A stretch of DNA of 64,000 nucleotides from Torymus aiolomorphi (GCA_036365515.1 CM070877.1:54100475-54164474), one strand, 5' to 3'; counted from the first letter of the stretch, positions 9,043 to 18,195 are shown. The notes: generated from the letters alone by a model not told the origin. A program made the numbers and translations.

Positions 9043-9405
9043 CTAGTTACCTAAAATCTTTGAAAATACCGTACTTATCAGAGGCCCCAGAAGAATAGGT
9101 AAAAACGAACCACCGTTTTGAAGTATTGTGCGTTTCTTGCTTCTCCAGCCGATATTGCCAGTCTCGCCTGTCAACTTACGCAGGACACTTCTATGTTTCT
9201 TTAGACGTCTCTTTTCCGTATTTTTCAGCTTTACAACACCTTGTAGTACGTTCAACGCGCACTCGCAGATACACTTGACCAAATCTTTATCGGCCGTACG
9301 GAGCAGCACTCTACGTTGCCGACTGTCAGCGTGACAGAGAGCGTTCAAGAGAGCCACTCGTTTCTTTGAGAACTTTTTACCTGGTGACGATGTTATCCCG
9401 GCCAT
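9043..9405 (-). CDS. Conserved small Polinton protein (120 aa, unknown)
   Basis: ATG at 9405. A basic N-terminus (SPGKKFSKKRVALLNALCHA) is followed by a helical region LVKCICECALNVLQGVV, a very basic segment KRRLKKHRSVLRKL and a hydrophobic C-terminus (GGSFLPILLGPLISTVF). It lies in the minus-strand block between the ATPase and integrase. From memory, small proteins with this ECALNVL...GGFL pattern are widespread in arthropod Polintons, but I know no established function. The stop codon TAG is followed at once by a long open frame leading into the integrase in another frame. Confidence 0.65.
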   Translation of the reverse strand: MAGITSSPGKKFSKKRVALLNALCHADSRQRRVLLRTADKDLVKCICECALNVLQGVVKLKNTEKRRLKKHRSVLRKLTGETGNIGWRSKKRTILQNGGSFLPILLGPLISTVFSKILGN

Positions 9406-9457
9406 CGCTACGATGAAAATGACTGCTGCACACTTCCATACTCACTTTTATTAATTT

Positions 9458-10114
9458 TTACTTTGACGAATATTTAGGGACGTACGCGTACTGTGTCGCG
9501 TCGTCAGGAAAGATGTTGGTGCGAAACCGATATTCATCCAGAGTATCCTGTTTCATATCTAGCAACAAGTAACTGTACGGCTGTGTACACGCATCGGTGT
9601 AAGCCTCTTGCAAAAATTTTGGATCTTCGGGGTAAACTTGCCGCGCCAGATACTGAATTTGAGCACGATCTCGCGGATTTTTGAAAAGTACAATGTAATT
9701 GGAGTTGAGTGACAAGTCGCGCTGATTCTGACCTTTGTGAAAAATGTTTTGCGTTATAAAAATTATACTTATATTCTTGTGATGACAACCTTTCGTGAAG
9801 AGGTCTAGTACAACACTGGTGCAAGACTCGCGCATCAAGTCGTCGAGAACGATCGATTTTGTCTTATCGCTATCGCGAGAATAGTCGTTGGGCTGTGGCA
9901 CACCTTCTCGAAACTCGATTCTCTGTCCTTCTCCTGGCCTGTAGTCAGTCCGATATGTTTCTTGCCATTCTCCGTAGTAAAAGAGAATTCGATCAAAACG
10001 TACGTTACACATTTTGGGCAGGTGTGTCAGAAACCTCTTGACAAAAACCGACTTTCCGGCCATCGTAGCGCCTGCGCAAATGCAGGTGAAAGAATGTTTC
10101 CACGTCGTGTCCAT
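9458..10114 (-). CDS. FtsK/HerA-type genome-packaging ATPase (Polinton ATP)
   Basis: The first ATG is at 10114 (MDTTWKHSFTCIC), giving about 218 residues. Walker A is GATMAGKS near residue 15, Walker B is KSIVLDDLM near 88, and an ITQN sensor motif follows near 122. This is the standard layout of the A32/FtsK-like packaging ATPase of Polintons, adenovirus-like elements and NCLDV. It would pump the element's DNA into a preformed capsid. It is the first gene of the minus-strand block and diverges from the plus-strand gene at 10586 across ~470 bp. Single copy; no lesion seen. Confidence 0.88.
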   Translation of the reverse strand: MDTTWKHSFTCICAGATMAGKSVFVKRFLTHLPKMCNVRFDRILFYYGEWQETYRTDYRPGEGQRIEFREGVPQPNDYSRDSDKTKSIVLDDLMRESCTSVVLDLFTKGCHHKNISIIFITQNIFHKGQNQRDLSLNSNYIVLFKNPRDRAQIQYLARQVYPEDPKFLQEAYTDACTQPYSYLLLDMKQDTLDEYRFRTNIFPDDATQYAYVPKYSSK

Positions 10115-10236
10115 GACCGTTACTAATTCAGAAGTCGACCACCCCACCACCTTCTAGACGTGATTTGCGCTGGGCGGCGGCGTGATCCGATGCGCGCGCA
10201 CCCATCATGCGGTAGCGGTGGTGGCGCACTAATCAC

Positions 10237-10241
10237 TCAGT
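10237..10241 (+). promoter_or_regulatory. Initiator TCAGT of the plus-strand Polinton gene
   Basis: TCAGT lies about 345 bp upstream of the start codon and ~260 bp upstream of a good splice donor. Transcription from here would give a non-coding first exon. It lies in the divergent region shared with the packaging ATPase gene. Confidence 0.35.
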
Positions 10242-10321
10242 ATTAAGCTAGACTCCCGTGGATAAGCCTGATCGCTGCGTTAGTCCAAACTTATCACTTC
10301 TAGAGTCAACAGCAGACTTTC

Positions 10322-10400
10322 AGCATCATACTTCCAAAGTCCCGCTTCCAACGTCCCGCTTCCCACGTCCCGCTTCCAACGTCTCACTTCTAGCATCCGA
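10322..10400. repeat. Short tandem repeats in the 5' leader
   Basis: Degenerate units of about 12-14 bp on the theme TCCCGCTTCCAACG are repeated five or so times in the predicted non-coding exon. An open frame through it begins with GTG and has repeat-like composition; I treat it as leader sequence. Confidence 0.5.
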
Positions 10401-10499
10401 CAGTCTAATTCCGGCAGATCCTCGCCAAAGGTTCGAAAAAAAACCTCGCAATCCTCACTCTATCAACGAATCGAGAAAATAGATTTTAAGAATTCTAAG

Positions 10500-10585
10500 G
10501 TAAGCATCTTATTATTGAAAAAAGGTATTTCATTCTTTATTCTTTTTTCTTAATTTAATATTAATCAGCAAATATTTTGTTACAG
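10500..10585 (+). other. 5'UTR intron immediately before the start codon
   Basis: Donor AAG|GTAAGC at 10500 and acceptor TTTTGTTACAG|ATGG at 10585, with a T-rich tract and a possible branch site (TTAAT). It is 86 bp long. Splicing places the ATG as the first three bases of exon 2. This is the clearest intron in the element. Confidence 0.7.
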
Positions 10586-10885
10586 ATGGATCTTTCAAAG
10601 TTAAACGCGATCGCCCATGAAGGATTTCTCCCAACGAAAAGGTTGGTCGATCTCACCGAGGGACATCTTTATACGGTAACAAGCTTGAAGGCTGTGAATA
10701 CCAAATTCGGAGTAAAAGTTGTGGCTGAATTAGAGAGTGAATTTGACGTGTTCATAGCAAAAAGAGTTTCGGAAGCACTTGTTCAAGATGAAAATTTCTT
10801 CACCAGCCTTCAGGACGCCGCGAATAAGTATGAACTATTTATGATTTACAAAGGTGGTTCGAGTGTCGAATGTAGTGGCAAATAA
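10586..10885 (+). CDS. Small putative ssDNA-binding (OB-fold-like) Polinton protein, 99 aa
   Basis: Starts at the ATG created by the acceptor site at 10585 (MDLSKLNAIAHEG). The core LTEGHLYTVTSLKAVNTKFG, then VKVVAELESEFDVFIAKR, looks like a five-stranded OB-type barrel: alternating strands, a TKFG turn and an FIAKR strand end. Proteins with this pattern occur, from memory, in arthropod Polintons; an ssDNA-binding role in protein-primed replication is inference. It is the only plus-strand gene of the core, is convergent with polymerase B, and is followed by AATAAA at 10931-10936. Confidence 0.65.
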   Translation: MDLSKLNAIAHEGFLPTKRLVDLTEGHLYTVTSLKAVNTKFGVKVVAELESEFDVFIAKRVSEALVQDENFFTSLQDAANKYELFMIYKGGSSVECSGK

Positions 10886-10930
10886 CTTTTTTTTATAAAT
10901 AGTTGTGTATTATATAATAATGGTACGATA

Positions 10931-10936
10931 AATAAA
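10931..10936 (+). terminator. Polyadenylation signal AATAAA
   Basis: AATAAA 46 bp after the stop codon of the 99-aa gene, in AT-rich sequence between the convergent genes. Confidence 0.5.
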
Positions 10937-11102
10937 AGTGTATAATGTTACAAAGTTGTGCTCAGTGATATTTGCTTTTGTTGAGAATCTATTTCTTTAA
11001 GACACTTAAAACTGGAGGGGTAGTGGTGGTGGTGAGAAAATAAGTCTAGTGTTTTTTTTTTTTAATTTTTGTAGATTTTTTATTTTCAATGAAATTTTAA
11101 AA

Positions 11103-12719
11103 TCAATTACATTTGTAACCAAACGGTAAGGACTGACTGGCAGATATATAGCGCCTTTTTTTCAAAACCGTGGCACATGTTTTGACTTCGTCATGCGTTA
11201 CAATCTCGTGTGTACAAGTGCGTTTGATAGACTTAAAATTAATTTTGATCATGTTTTTATCGCCAGGTTCTTGTTCTTTGTTGTCAAAATTGTCCACGAC
11301 CAGGGAATTTATAGAGTCAAAATTTATTTTTAAAGAATTTTTGAAATTTAAACTTATTCCCTTAACTTTACAACATTCTACAGTTGTACCCGAGGGTGTG
11401 ATCGCGCGATAAGCATAAAATTTTGGCGCCCCGGAGACCATTGTGTCGATATAAGTACCCTCTCCGTAACACTCGAGTTCGTCCGTCATCTTACCTAATA
11501 AATTACCCAACGGTCGCTCGTATTCCTCGGGTTTGTTTTCATCTTTTACGAAAATACACGAGTCTGTATCGCAGTACAACAGACGTGTGCCTAGCTTCTC
11601 CATGTGACTGTATAGTTCTAATCGCGCTTGAGCTGTTGTATAGGCAGCTATGACAACATTTGTGTGCGGGGCTGGAGCCACGGCTTCCTCGCGAAATTGC
11701 CAGTTGACAAATAGGTTTTCATCATTCACAGGTAAAATGCTCAACACTTCTTTATCCGAACACGTTAGAAGACTCAATAACATCTCACGGGTTTTTACAA
11801 TCTCTGTTTGTTTCAAGTTTGACCGTTGACCGAATTTACCCCAGAATGAATTTAAACAGAGTTTGGCGACAGCTCGTAACCCACTGTTTTTAACGACTTT
11901 TTCTCTTTCCAATGCGATCCCCTGGTTTTGCTTGTACTCGTCTAAATAACGTCTTTTTGACTCTTCATTCGTGCACCATTCCGGCCAACCGCTCGCCTCT
12001 TGTTTATTTTTCAAAAATGTATGTACGTACTCGGCAAAGAGACCCCCACTCTCACCGTCGAATCTCGTTACCTCGTATTGCCAAATAATGTAGATACTCG
12101 TCACACGATAGCCGAGATCAATAGCTTTCCGCAGTTCGTACGCGACCCAAGTACCTGTAAATTCGAGGTCGGCAATTTCCTCGTGATTACAGTCGTTTTC
12201 ACGCGCTTCTTCGCAGCAGGATTGGCAGAGAGCAAACAAAAGATGACCATGCATTTTCATAGGAAGTAGTGGTAGATATAAGTTGCGTGGAGGTAAGACT
12301 TTACACTTAACCAATTCCTCCACAAGACTCAGATTGTTATCATCACCGCCCGTAAGCTCCTTACACTCATCCCCAACATATATACACGGATGACCGACAG
12401 GGAATTTGCCTCGCTTACACACGTACGGATAGAGAGAGCAAATATCTGTATATTTTATCTTTTCATCATCTTTTACCTTGTAAAATGGTATTATGTTCTC
12501 GGTACGTCCCCCAAAAACAGCATCGCGCGGATTCAGCGTTATACGACTCATTATCGGATGATTTTTCACGTATTCCGCAATTTCAGGATTGTCGCGTTTA
12601 ATATTGTCAAACTCGCATTCCCAAATACACATAACGTCGTAGCCGAATACTCGAATTTTGTGTAACTTGACGAGTGTATTTTCGTATGCCTCATCGAAAG
12701 TATTACCAAACACTAGTCG
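11103..12719 (-). CDS. Protein-primed family B DNA polymerase, 5'-truncated
   Basis: Palm motifs are complete: motif A TDICSLYPYVCKRGKFP, motif B KLCLNSFWGKFGQR, motif C YCDTDSCIF, then a KxY-type segment GAPKFYAYR. About 540 residues remain, roughly half of a usual Polinton polymerase (~1,000-1,200 aa). The exonuclease domain and any N-terminal terminal-protein part are missing. The frame enters from foreign sequence: upstream of NTFDEAYENTLVKL it reads through an inverted integrase fragment to 12758, so the apparent start there is an artefact of the joint. The polymerase could not be made as a functional enzyme from this locus. AATAAA on the minus strand lies at 11079-11084. Confidence 0.88.
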   Translation of the reverse strand, partial: RLVFGNTFDEAYENTLVKLHKIRVFGYDVMCIWECEFDNIKRDNPEIAEYVKNHPIMSRITLNPRDAVFGGRTENIIPFYKVKDDEKIKYTDICSLYPYVCKRGKFPVGHPCIYVGDECKELTGGDDNNLSLVEELVKCKVLPPRNLYLPLLPMKMHGHLLFALCQSCCEEARENDCNHEEIADLEFTGTWVAYELRKAIDLGYRVTSIYIIWQYEVTRFDGESGGLFAEYVHTFLKNKQEASGWPEWCTNEESKRRYLDEYKQNQGIALEREKVVKNSGLRAVAKLCLNSFWGKFGQRSNLKQTEIVKTREMLLSLLTCSDKEVLSILPVNDENLFVNWQFREEAVAPAPHTNVVIAAYTTAQARLELYSHMEKLGTRLLYCDTDSCIFVKDENKPEEYERPLGNLLGKMTDELECYGEGTYIDTMVSGAPKFYAYRAITPSGTTVECCKVKGISLNFKNSLKINFDSINSLVVDNFDNKEQEPGDKNMIKINFKSIKRTCTHEIVTHDEVKTCATVLKKRRYISASQSLPFGYKCN

Positions 12720-12724
12720 ATTAA
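12709..12724. other. Snap-back junction between polymerase and integrase sequence
   Basis: Integrase-gene sequence reading CAGCTGTTAATCGA in the left arm is followed there by TTAGAG. At this joint the same stretch is followed (reverse complement) by CTAGTG and polymerase sequence. The two parents may share TCGA plus TAG, which suggests a short microhomology of 4-8 bp. Confidence 0.65.
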
Positions 12725-12864
12725 CAGCTGAACAAGAATTTAAAATCGAGCGCATCATTCAATCCAAAGGACAGGGGAAAAAGAAGCAGCTGCTGGTAAA
12801 GTGGGTAGGATATCCAGAAAAGTTCAACTCTTGGATAAAAGCTACAGATCTCAAGTCCGTTTAG
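12717..12864 (+). pseudogene. Integrase chromodomain fragment at the inverted-arm junction
   Basis: Encodes only the C-terminal chromodomain (EQEFKIERIIQSKGQGKKKQ, then LLVKWVGYP...). It is cut at the inner edge of the right arm and joined to polymerase sequence in the opposite orientation. It marks the snap-back joint. Confidence 0.9.
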
Positions 12865-12868
12865 CAAG

Positions 12869-13681
12869 ATGAACAACAGTGACGAATTTTATCTAGTATT
12901 ACCCAGCAACAGTAGTATGACGTATTTTCCGGAAAATACTACCACCTGTTTTACAACGCATCTGGCCCGTGAAATCAGATTAGCAGGAGACTGGCAAGTT
13001 GGACTAGCAGAAATTCACGTACCCTGCACAATCATGCATATTCAAAAATCCGAATCTTTTTACACATTTAAACTAGGCTCGGATAAACTGAAACCTTTGG
13101 AAAATAACGTAATTTGTAATTTTCCGTACGGGATGTACGATACTGCTGCTCAACTCGCGGAAGAAATCAATAGAGTACACATTGTACGCGATCATCAACA
13201 ACTCATCCCAACGGATTTTCAGAAAGGCTACTATGATTTGAGACGAACCTGTGATTGCGCAGAACCACATTACACAACGTTTAACGAAAAAATACGTCGT
13301 ATCTTTGGTTTTGAGGATACTATTCACAGACAGACGGGCACATTTATTACCTCCAAAACAGGGAAAGATAGAAACGTGGGTACCAGACCTGTATGTCTGG
13401 CGCGTGCTATCCCCGATCAACTGTACGTCTACACAGACATTTGCGAGCCTTATACGGTCGGCGATACTCAAACAACACTGCTTCGCATAGTTTCCTTGGA
13501 GAATTCAAGATATAAATTTGGCAGCAACCTCGTAAGGCATTTTGCGCATATACATTACATTTCGCTCTTACAACATACTTTTCACAACATTGTCATCGAT
13601 ATAAGAGACCAACACGGTCGACGCATACCATTCGAGTATGGAACGTTGACCGTGACGCTTCATTTTATGCGTAATCGGTAA
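12869..13681 (+). CDS. Penton-like minor capsid protein, right arm, full length
   Basis: Intact 270-residue frame, ATG at 12869. N-terminal LVLPSNSSMTYFPENTTTCF is followed by GDWQVGLAEIHVPCT, the typical beginning of the Polinton/adintovirus penton-like (single jelly roll) proteins. Predicted role: capsid vertex. It begins 4 bp after the end of the residual integrase fragment. This copy is complete, whereas the left-arm copy carries a nonsense codon. Confidence 0.75.
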   Translation: MNNSDEFYLVLPSNSSMTYFPENTTTCFTTHLAREIRLAGDWQVGLAEIHVPCTIMHIQKSESFYTFKLGSDKLKPLENNVICNFPYGMYDTAAQLAEEINRVHIVRDHQQLIPTDFQKGYYDLRRTCDCAEPHYTTFNEKIRRIFGFEDTIHRQTGTFITSKTGKDRNVGTRPVCLARAIPDQLYVYTDICEPYTVGDTQTTLLRIVSLENSRYKFGSNLVRHFAHIHYISLLQHTFHNIVIDIRDQHGRRIPFEYGTLTVTLHFMRNR

Positions 13682-13700
13682 AATTACCCTCTCGCAAAAA

Positions 13701-14206
13701 ATGAGTCATTATATCACGTACTACAATCAACAAACCGGCGGTGGTATCGGCGTGAAAAACGTTTACGCTGGTTCAACCTATCAGCGTGGGTCTGGAATTG
13801 GAAGTTTCATCGGTGCGATATTTAGAAAAATTGCCCCATATCTGAGTAGTGGTACTAAAGCTGTGGGTAAAGAAGCCATTCGCGCAGGTCTAGACTCGAT
13901 GACATAGCCAATGACGGTGTGAGTTTCAAAGATTCGTTCAACACTCGTCTTCGAGAATCTGGAAAAAATTTAAAAAGGAAAACCGAAAAGAAGGTCTCGG
14001 AAATGATGAAAGGGCACGGATATAAATCAACGACAGTTAGACGGAAGCGGCAGTCGATGAACAGTCGTGTGAGAGCACGCAACGCATCGCGAAGGAAAAG
14101 AGTCAAGCGATTAAGAAAAGCCAAAACTGGTAAGAAGACTAAGGCCAAAAGGAGAAAGAACAAGAAAACCGTTAGAAGTGCCGCAGATATTTTTGGGCCT
14201 GCGTAA
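13701..14206 (+). pseudogene. Frameshifted mu-like core protein copy, right arm
   Basis: Starts normally at 13701 but lacks 4 bp present in the left arm after GCGCAGGTCTA (near 13890), so the frame ends at 13907. The basic C-terminal half resumes in another frame from about 13919 and runs to 14206. Only an N-terminal ~68-residue product could be made from the true start. Confidence 0.85.
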
Positions 14207-14208
14207 AT

Positions 14209-15549
14209 ATGGCATACTTACACGCGTGCAGTGGAGAAGGAATGAAGAGTGAGCTAGACCTCTTTAGCCTCCCTCTCACTCAGACATCTATAGAAAACAG
14301 TGCTTTTCTCCACTACAAACCCGTGTCATCGCTCAGCAATGACAGCGATTCACCGCTCGAATTTCTGGTGCCCAGTTCTACCGAACACTATATTGATCTT
14401 GCGCACACCATGCTACACGTCACCGTGCAGATTTTACCGGCTGACACGGAGCAAGAAAATGTAAAAGTTGGACCTGTCAATAATATTATTCACTCATTGT
14501 TTGATCAAGTGGATATATTTTTCAATCAAAAATTGGTTTCACCGCCAAACAACGCTTACCCATATAGAGCATACATAGAAACTTTACTGAACTACGCCCC
14601 ACCCGCTTTGCAGTCTCATTTAACGGCTGCTTTGTGGTACGCTGATTCAGCAGGTAACATGGATGCGAACTCGACCGTTGCACGCGGCTCACACACGGCT
14701 AACATCGGGCTCCTTAACCGTCAATACTTTACGCTTGGAGGTAAATCCGTCGATCTAATTGGGCATTTGCACTGTGACGTATTCAATCAGCCCAAATTTC
14801 TCCTCAACGGCGTAGAAATGAGAGTGAGACTAGTGCGTAGTAAGGACGCCTTCTGTCTCATGGATTCATCGGAAAATGGAAAATTTTCCGTCAACATAAA
14901 GGAAGCAACGCTTATCGTACGTCGAGCTAAAATTAGTCCAGGTGTATTGCTCGCTCATGCCAATGCTCTAGCTAAGAGCACGGCAAAATATCCCATTACC
15001 AGGGTTGAAGTAAAGGCTTTCACTATGCACAGTGGTGTCATGGGAGAAACGCTCGATAACGTTATTCTAGGACAATTACCGAAAAGAATCATCGTGGGTT
15101 TTGTGAAAAACAAAGCATTTAACGGCAATCGCCAACTGAACCCGTTTAATTTTCAACACTTTAACGTAAATTTCTTATCACTCTACGTTGCCGGTGTACA
15201 AATCCCGAGCAAGCCCCTTCAACCACGCTTCACAGGTGATAATAAATTGTACATTGATTCTTTCCCCACTCTCTTCAGCGGCACCGGCATTCACTATCTC
15301 AATGAGGGGATCGACGTTAGTCGCGTTTCTTACCCGTCAGGCTATTGCCTGTTTGCATTCGATCTAACACCTGACTTATCCACACATTTTTCCTCTCACT
15401 GGAACCTCGTGCGCTCGGGGTCTCTACGAATAGAAGTTCGTTTCGAGGAGGCAATAACCGAAACGGTCAACTGCATTATTTACGCTGAATTCGACAACGT
15501 ACTGGAAGTAGATTCCAACCGTCAAATCATCACAGACTTTAACGCATAA
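14209..15549 (+). CDS. Polinton major capsid protein, right arm
   Basis: Second intact 446-residue copy of the capsid protein. It differs from the left copy at scattered positions, for example YVAGV for YVGGV, TLGGK for TLRGK and three changes around SFPTLFSGTG. Two intact copies in inverted orientation in one element are not the normal Polinton arrangement. Confidence 0.85.
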   Translation: MAYLHACSGEGMKSELDLFSLPLTQTSIENSAFLHYKPVSSLSNDSDSPLEFLVPSSTEHYIDLAHTMLHVTVQILPADTEQENVKVGPVNNIIHSLFDQVDIFFNQKLVSPPNNAYPYRAYIETLLNYAPPALQSHLTAALWYADSAGNMDANSTVARGSHTANIGLLNRQYFTLGGKSVDLIGHLHCDVFNQPKFLLNGVEMRVRLVRSKDAFCLMDSSENGKFSVNIKEATLIVRRAKISPGVLLAHANALAKSTAKYPITRVEVKAFTMHSGVMGETLDNVILGQLPKRIIVGFVKNKAFNGNRQLNPFNFQHFNVNFLSLYVAGVQIPSKPLQPRFTGDNKLYIDSFPTLFSGTGIHYLNEGIDVSRVSYPSGYCLFAFDLTPDLSTHFSSHWNLVRSGSLRIEVRFEEAITETVNCIIYAEFDNVLEVDSNRQIITDFNA

Positions 15550-15661
15550 GAGGGGGAAGTGCTCAGTAGTGGGGGGAGAAGCGAATATAAGCCGATGAAT
15601 CCCATCGCCAGCAGTCCAGTCGGCTTTTTGCTTCGTGACGAACACATCGACATTTCCCATT

Positions 15662-16345
15662 ATGGATTACATAATAGAAATTCAGGGATTGAGAGACAAG
15701 GATAATAATTTTTTACCCAAGGAGGTTGCCGTTGTCTCTTTGCAAGGGGGCATCTCCGGACATTGGATAATAAGTCCACCTCATACATACGATGAGCTGC
15801 CTAAGGAGGCTAGAACGACCAACGATTATCTTTCATCGAAAATACTTGGAATACACTGGTTCGAGGGTGATATCGACTTACGCAAACTACAGCACCATTT
15901 TTACAACATTGCCAGAAACGCTGCTAAAATCTATGTAAGAGGCAGCGATACAAGTCGATTCGTTCAATCCATGATGACACGCAGTATAGTTGACATCGAA
16001 GACTACACCAGCGAAGGTTTCACAGATATGCAGAGAAAATTCCAAAGTGAACAAGTATGTATCGCTCACGGCTGTATGGATAATCCGTATAAAAAGTCAT
16101 ACTGCGCTCTCCAACGCGCACATGTACTCAGAAGGTGGCTTTACTCACTACTACCCGAAGAGAAGCGTACAAAATTACCGGAAAGAAGCAGCGACCTGTT
16201 TTTTGACGCAGTAGAAAATCTCATCTGGGGTAGAAGAGGCCGCATCAGATTCGGAGGAATCGTAGGCAGGGACGAAGTCGACGGCGCAAGTGGGACAGAA
16301 TACGCAATACGGATGATCACACGAGACCAGGTTCACACTGGGTAG
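15662..16345 (+). CDS. Conserved Polinton protein, right-arm copy with altered C-terminus
   Basis: Right-arm counterpart of the 246-aa gene, ATG at 15662. The globular part is intact. The 140-bp deletion after GASGTEY replaces the acidic tail with about a dozen unrelated residues ending QVHTG. The acidic tail may be dispensable, so this copy could still make a protein; that is inference. Confidence 0.65.
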   Translation: MDYIIEIQGLRDKDNNFLPKEVAVVSLQGGISGHWIISPPHTYDELPKEARTTNDYLSSKILGIHWFEGDIDLRKLQHHFYNIARNAAKIYVRGSDTSRFVQSMMTRSIVDIEDYTSEGFTDMQRKFQSEQVCIAHGCMDNPYKKSYCALQRAHVLRRWLYSLLPEEKRTKLPERSSDLFFDAVENLIWGRRGRIRFGGIVGRDEVDGASGTEYAIRMITRDQVHTG

Positions 16346-16737
16346 CCATTTACATAGACAAAAATCGATTTGGAACGTAATTTGACAGTTATGGCTTCCC
16401 ACCTGTTTCAAGACACCATCTCCAACGACTCAGAAGAAACTGCAAAAATTTCCGTTGGAACGTCAAGACGCTTCAAAGTACCGATTCAATGTGCTGCGGC
16501 CAATATACTATCATGTTTTTGTATCACATGTGTCGGGGTGGTGGCCTCGATACCTTTTGTCGACTCTTTACGCATGACACAATAAAGAACGATGCATTAG
16601 TTATTAATTATTATAAAAAAATATTCAATAGAAATAAGTATAAAAAATGTAAAAAAGCATTAGCTTTTTCAAACGAACGTTCTCGTGGTTCTGGCATATG
16701 TAATCAATCATGTACTCCTAGATTAAGGTGTGTCTAA
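16301..16737 (+). pseudogene. Broken protease copy (right arm)
   Basis: Relative to the left arm, a 140-bp deletion (equivalent to 4234-4373) removes the start region and fuses the upstream gene into this sequence. Further in, the Tyr codon of the TYFDSYG motif is TAA. The Cys box (STDSMCCGQ) remains, so only a catalytically dead 3' remnant could be read. The AATAAA signal at the 3' end is retained. Confidence 0.88.
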
Positions 16738-16999
16738 TAAAAATCAATATTTAACCATTAAAAGAGTTTCGGCTTTTTTTTTCTAGCTCTGTCCTTTTCC
16801 TTTTCCATCGACTTTTTCCACCGAGTCTTGATACGTTTCTCTAATCTAAAATAACGGTTTTTTACTCTCCCCTCCCCCATTATCCTCAAAAAAGCGATGG
16901 TGGGGATTGACCAAAAGAACAGTCAAGCACTCAACGCTTGCCAGTCGCAGGCAGCTCCTGCTCCTGAATAGTTGGCGAAAGAATTGTACGCGATTAAAA

Positions 17000-17004
17000 T
17001 CAGT
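17000..17004 (+). promoter_or_regulatory. TCAGT initiator-like motif before the 268-aa gene
   Basis: TCAGT, the arthropod Inr core, ends 8 bp before the ATG at 17013. The left arm has the same motif in the mirror position upstream of 3525. A short motif like this can occur by chance; the position is what makes it worth noting. Confidence 0.3.
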
Positions 17005-17012
17005 GTTGAAAA

Positions 17013-17819
17013 ATGGAAAACTGCCACGGAAAGCCCGGAACTCTCGCAGAAGTGCCCAATGTTCTGCTAGCCACTACGTACGCTCTCAACAAATCCAACA
17101 CGAAAAGAGTCTGCGTAGGACTAGATCACAGTCACGGATACTATCGGTCAGTTATCAAGTTTATTACATCTGGACCCTCTTACAAAAATGTCACGCTCAA
17201 CGAAAATAGCTGGAATGATTTGCAAGACCGATTCGATGCAATCACAGCTTATTTTGGTGACGCTTACACGTTTTATGAAGACTTTGGAAGACCATCTAAA
17301 ATTTTTTTGGACAACCACGATTTAAACTTTACATCGACATACGGTAACAAATCCATCACAATCGATGAGCGGCCAAATTCAACACAAGACGTAGACGAAG
17401 AGCCATCGTGCAAGAAGAAGAGAAAATATTTCAATAACCCACCAGGCATCGTGATGCAAGAAACAACTTTCGAAGGTCTTCGAAAACAGGGTAATTTAAT
17501 CAACCTTCACTTAGCCATGCTCAAGCAACGAGTTGGTAATGTCAATCGCACCCTTGACTACATACTCGCATACCTGAAAAATAAACTCCAAGAAGGAACC
17601 GCAGACAACATACAGATCATTCTCAAAGACTTTAAAGCGTTCAAACAATACTACACCAGTCACAAACTCGACATAGAAACGTTCATTTCTGAAAACATGG
17701 TCGACGACGACAACGATAAGTATAAAAGTGAAGATTTAAATATTGTTCTTGCCGAAATTCACGCTTTCGATCTGCCTATGGTTGCTAAAGACATACGCGA
17801 TTATTTATTGTCTAAATGA
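17013..17819 (+). CDS. Polinton 268-aa protein, right-arm copy
   Basis: Intact duplicate of the 2719-3525 gene on the opposite strand, ATG at 17013, 268 residues. Differences from the left copy are conservative (GLDHSHG versus GLEHSHG; ERPNST versus ERPHST). The same possible PC4-like N-terminal pattern and KKKRK cluster are present. Confidence 0.65.
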   Translation: MENCHGKPGTLAEVPNVLLATTYALNKSNTKRVCVGLDHSHGYYRSVIKFITSGPSYKNVTLNENSWNDLQDRFDAITAYFGDAYTFYEDFGRPSKIFLDNHDLNFTSTYGNKSITIDERPNSTQDVDEEPSCKKKRKYFNNPPGIVMQETTFEGLRKQGNLINLHLAMLKQRVGNVNRTLDYILAYLKNKLQEGTADNIQIILKDFKAFKQYYTSHKLDIETFISENMVDDDNDKYKSEDLNIVLAEIHAFDLPMVAKDIRDYLLSK

Positions 17820-17949
17820 ATATTGCATAAATTTTTCGCATACACTACATTCGATATTTAAAAACAATTTTTTCAAGACACGCTATAAACATCACACCCA
17901 TCCAAACTCCTCTTCTGTAAGGTATACACACTATTTTCTTATCTTTGCC

Positions 17950-18014
17950 GCTCTCTATCTCCTTCTCTCTCTCTAGCTCTCTCGACCAGTCTCTCTCTCT
18001 CTCCAGCCCTTTTG

Positions 18015-18101
<87 letters not shown>

Positions 18102-18195
18102 GCTCTCTCGCTCTCTCTCTCGTTCTCTCTCTCGTTCTCTCTCGACCGCTCTCTCGCTCTCTCTCTCGTTCTCTCTCGACCTCTCTCTCTCTCTT
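17950..18195. repeat. CT/GA microsatellite (right arm)
   Basis: Mirror of the left-arm tract, with a longer uninterrupted (CT)n run at about 18018-18100. The length difference shows independent slippage since the arms separated. Confidence 0.9.

Noticed and set aside
10258..10482. 74-aa plus-strand frame upstream of the OB-fold-like gene
   Set aside because: No ATG start, repeat-driven composition, and it lies in the predicted non-coding first exon.
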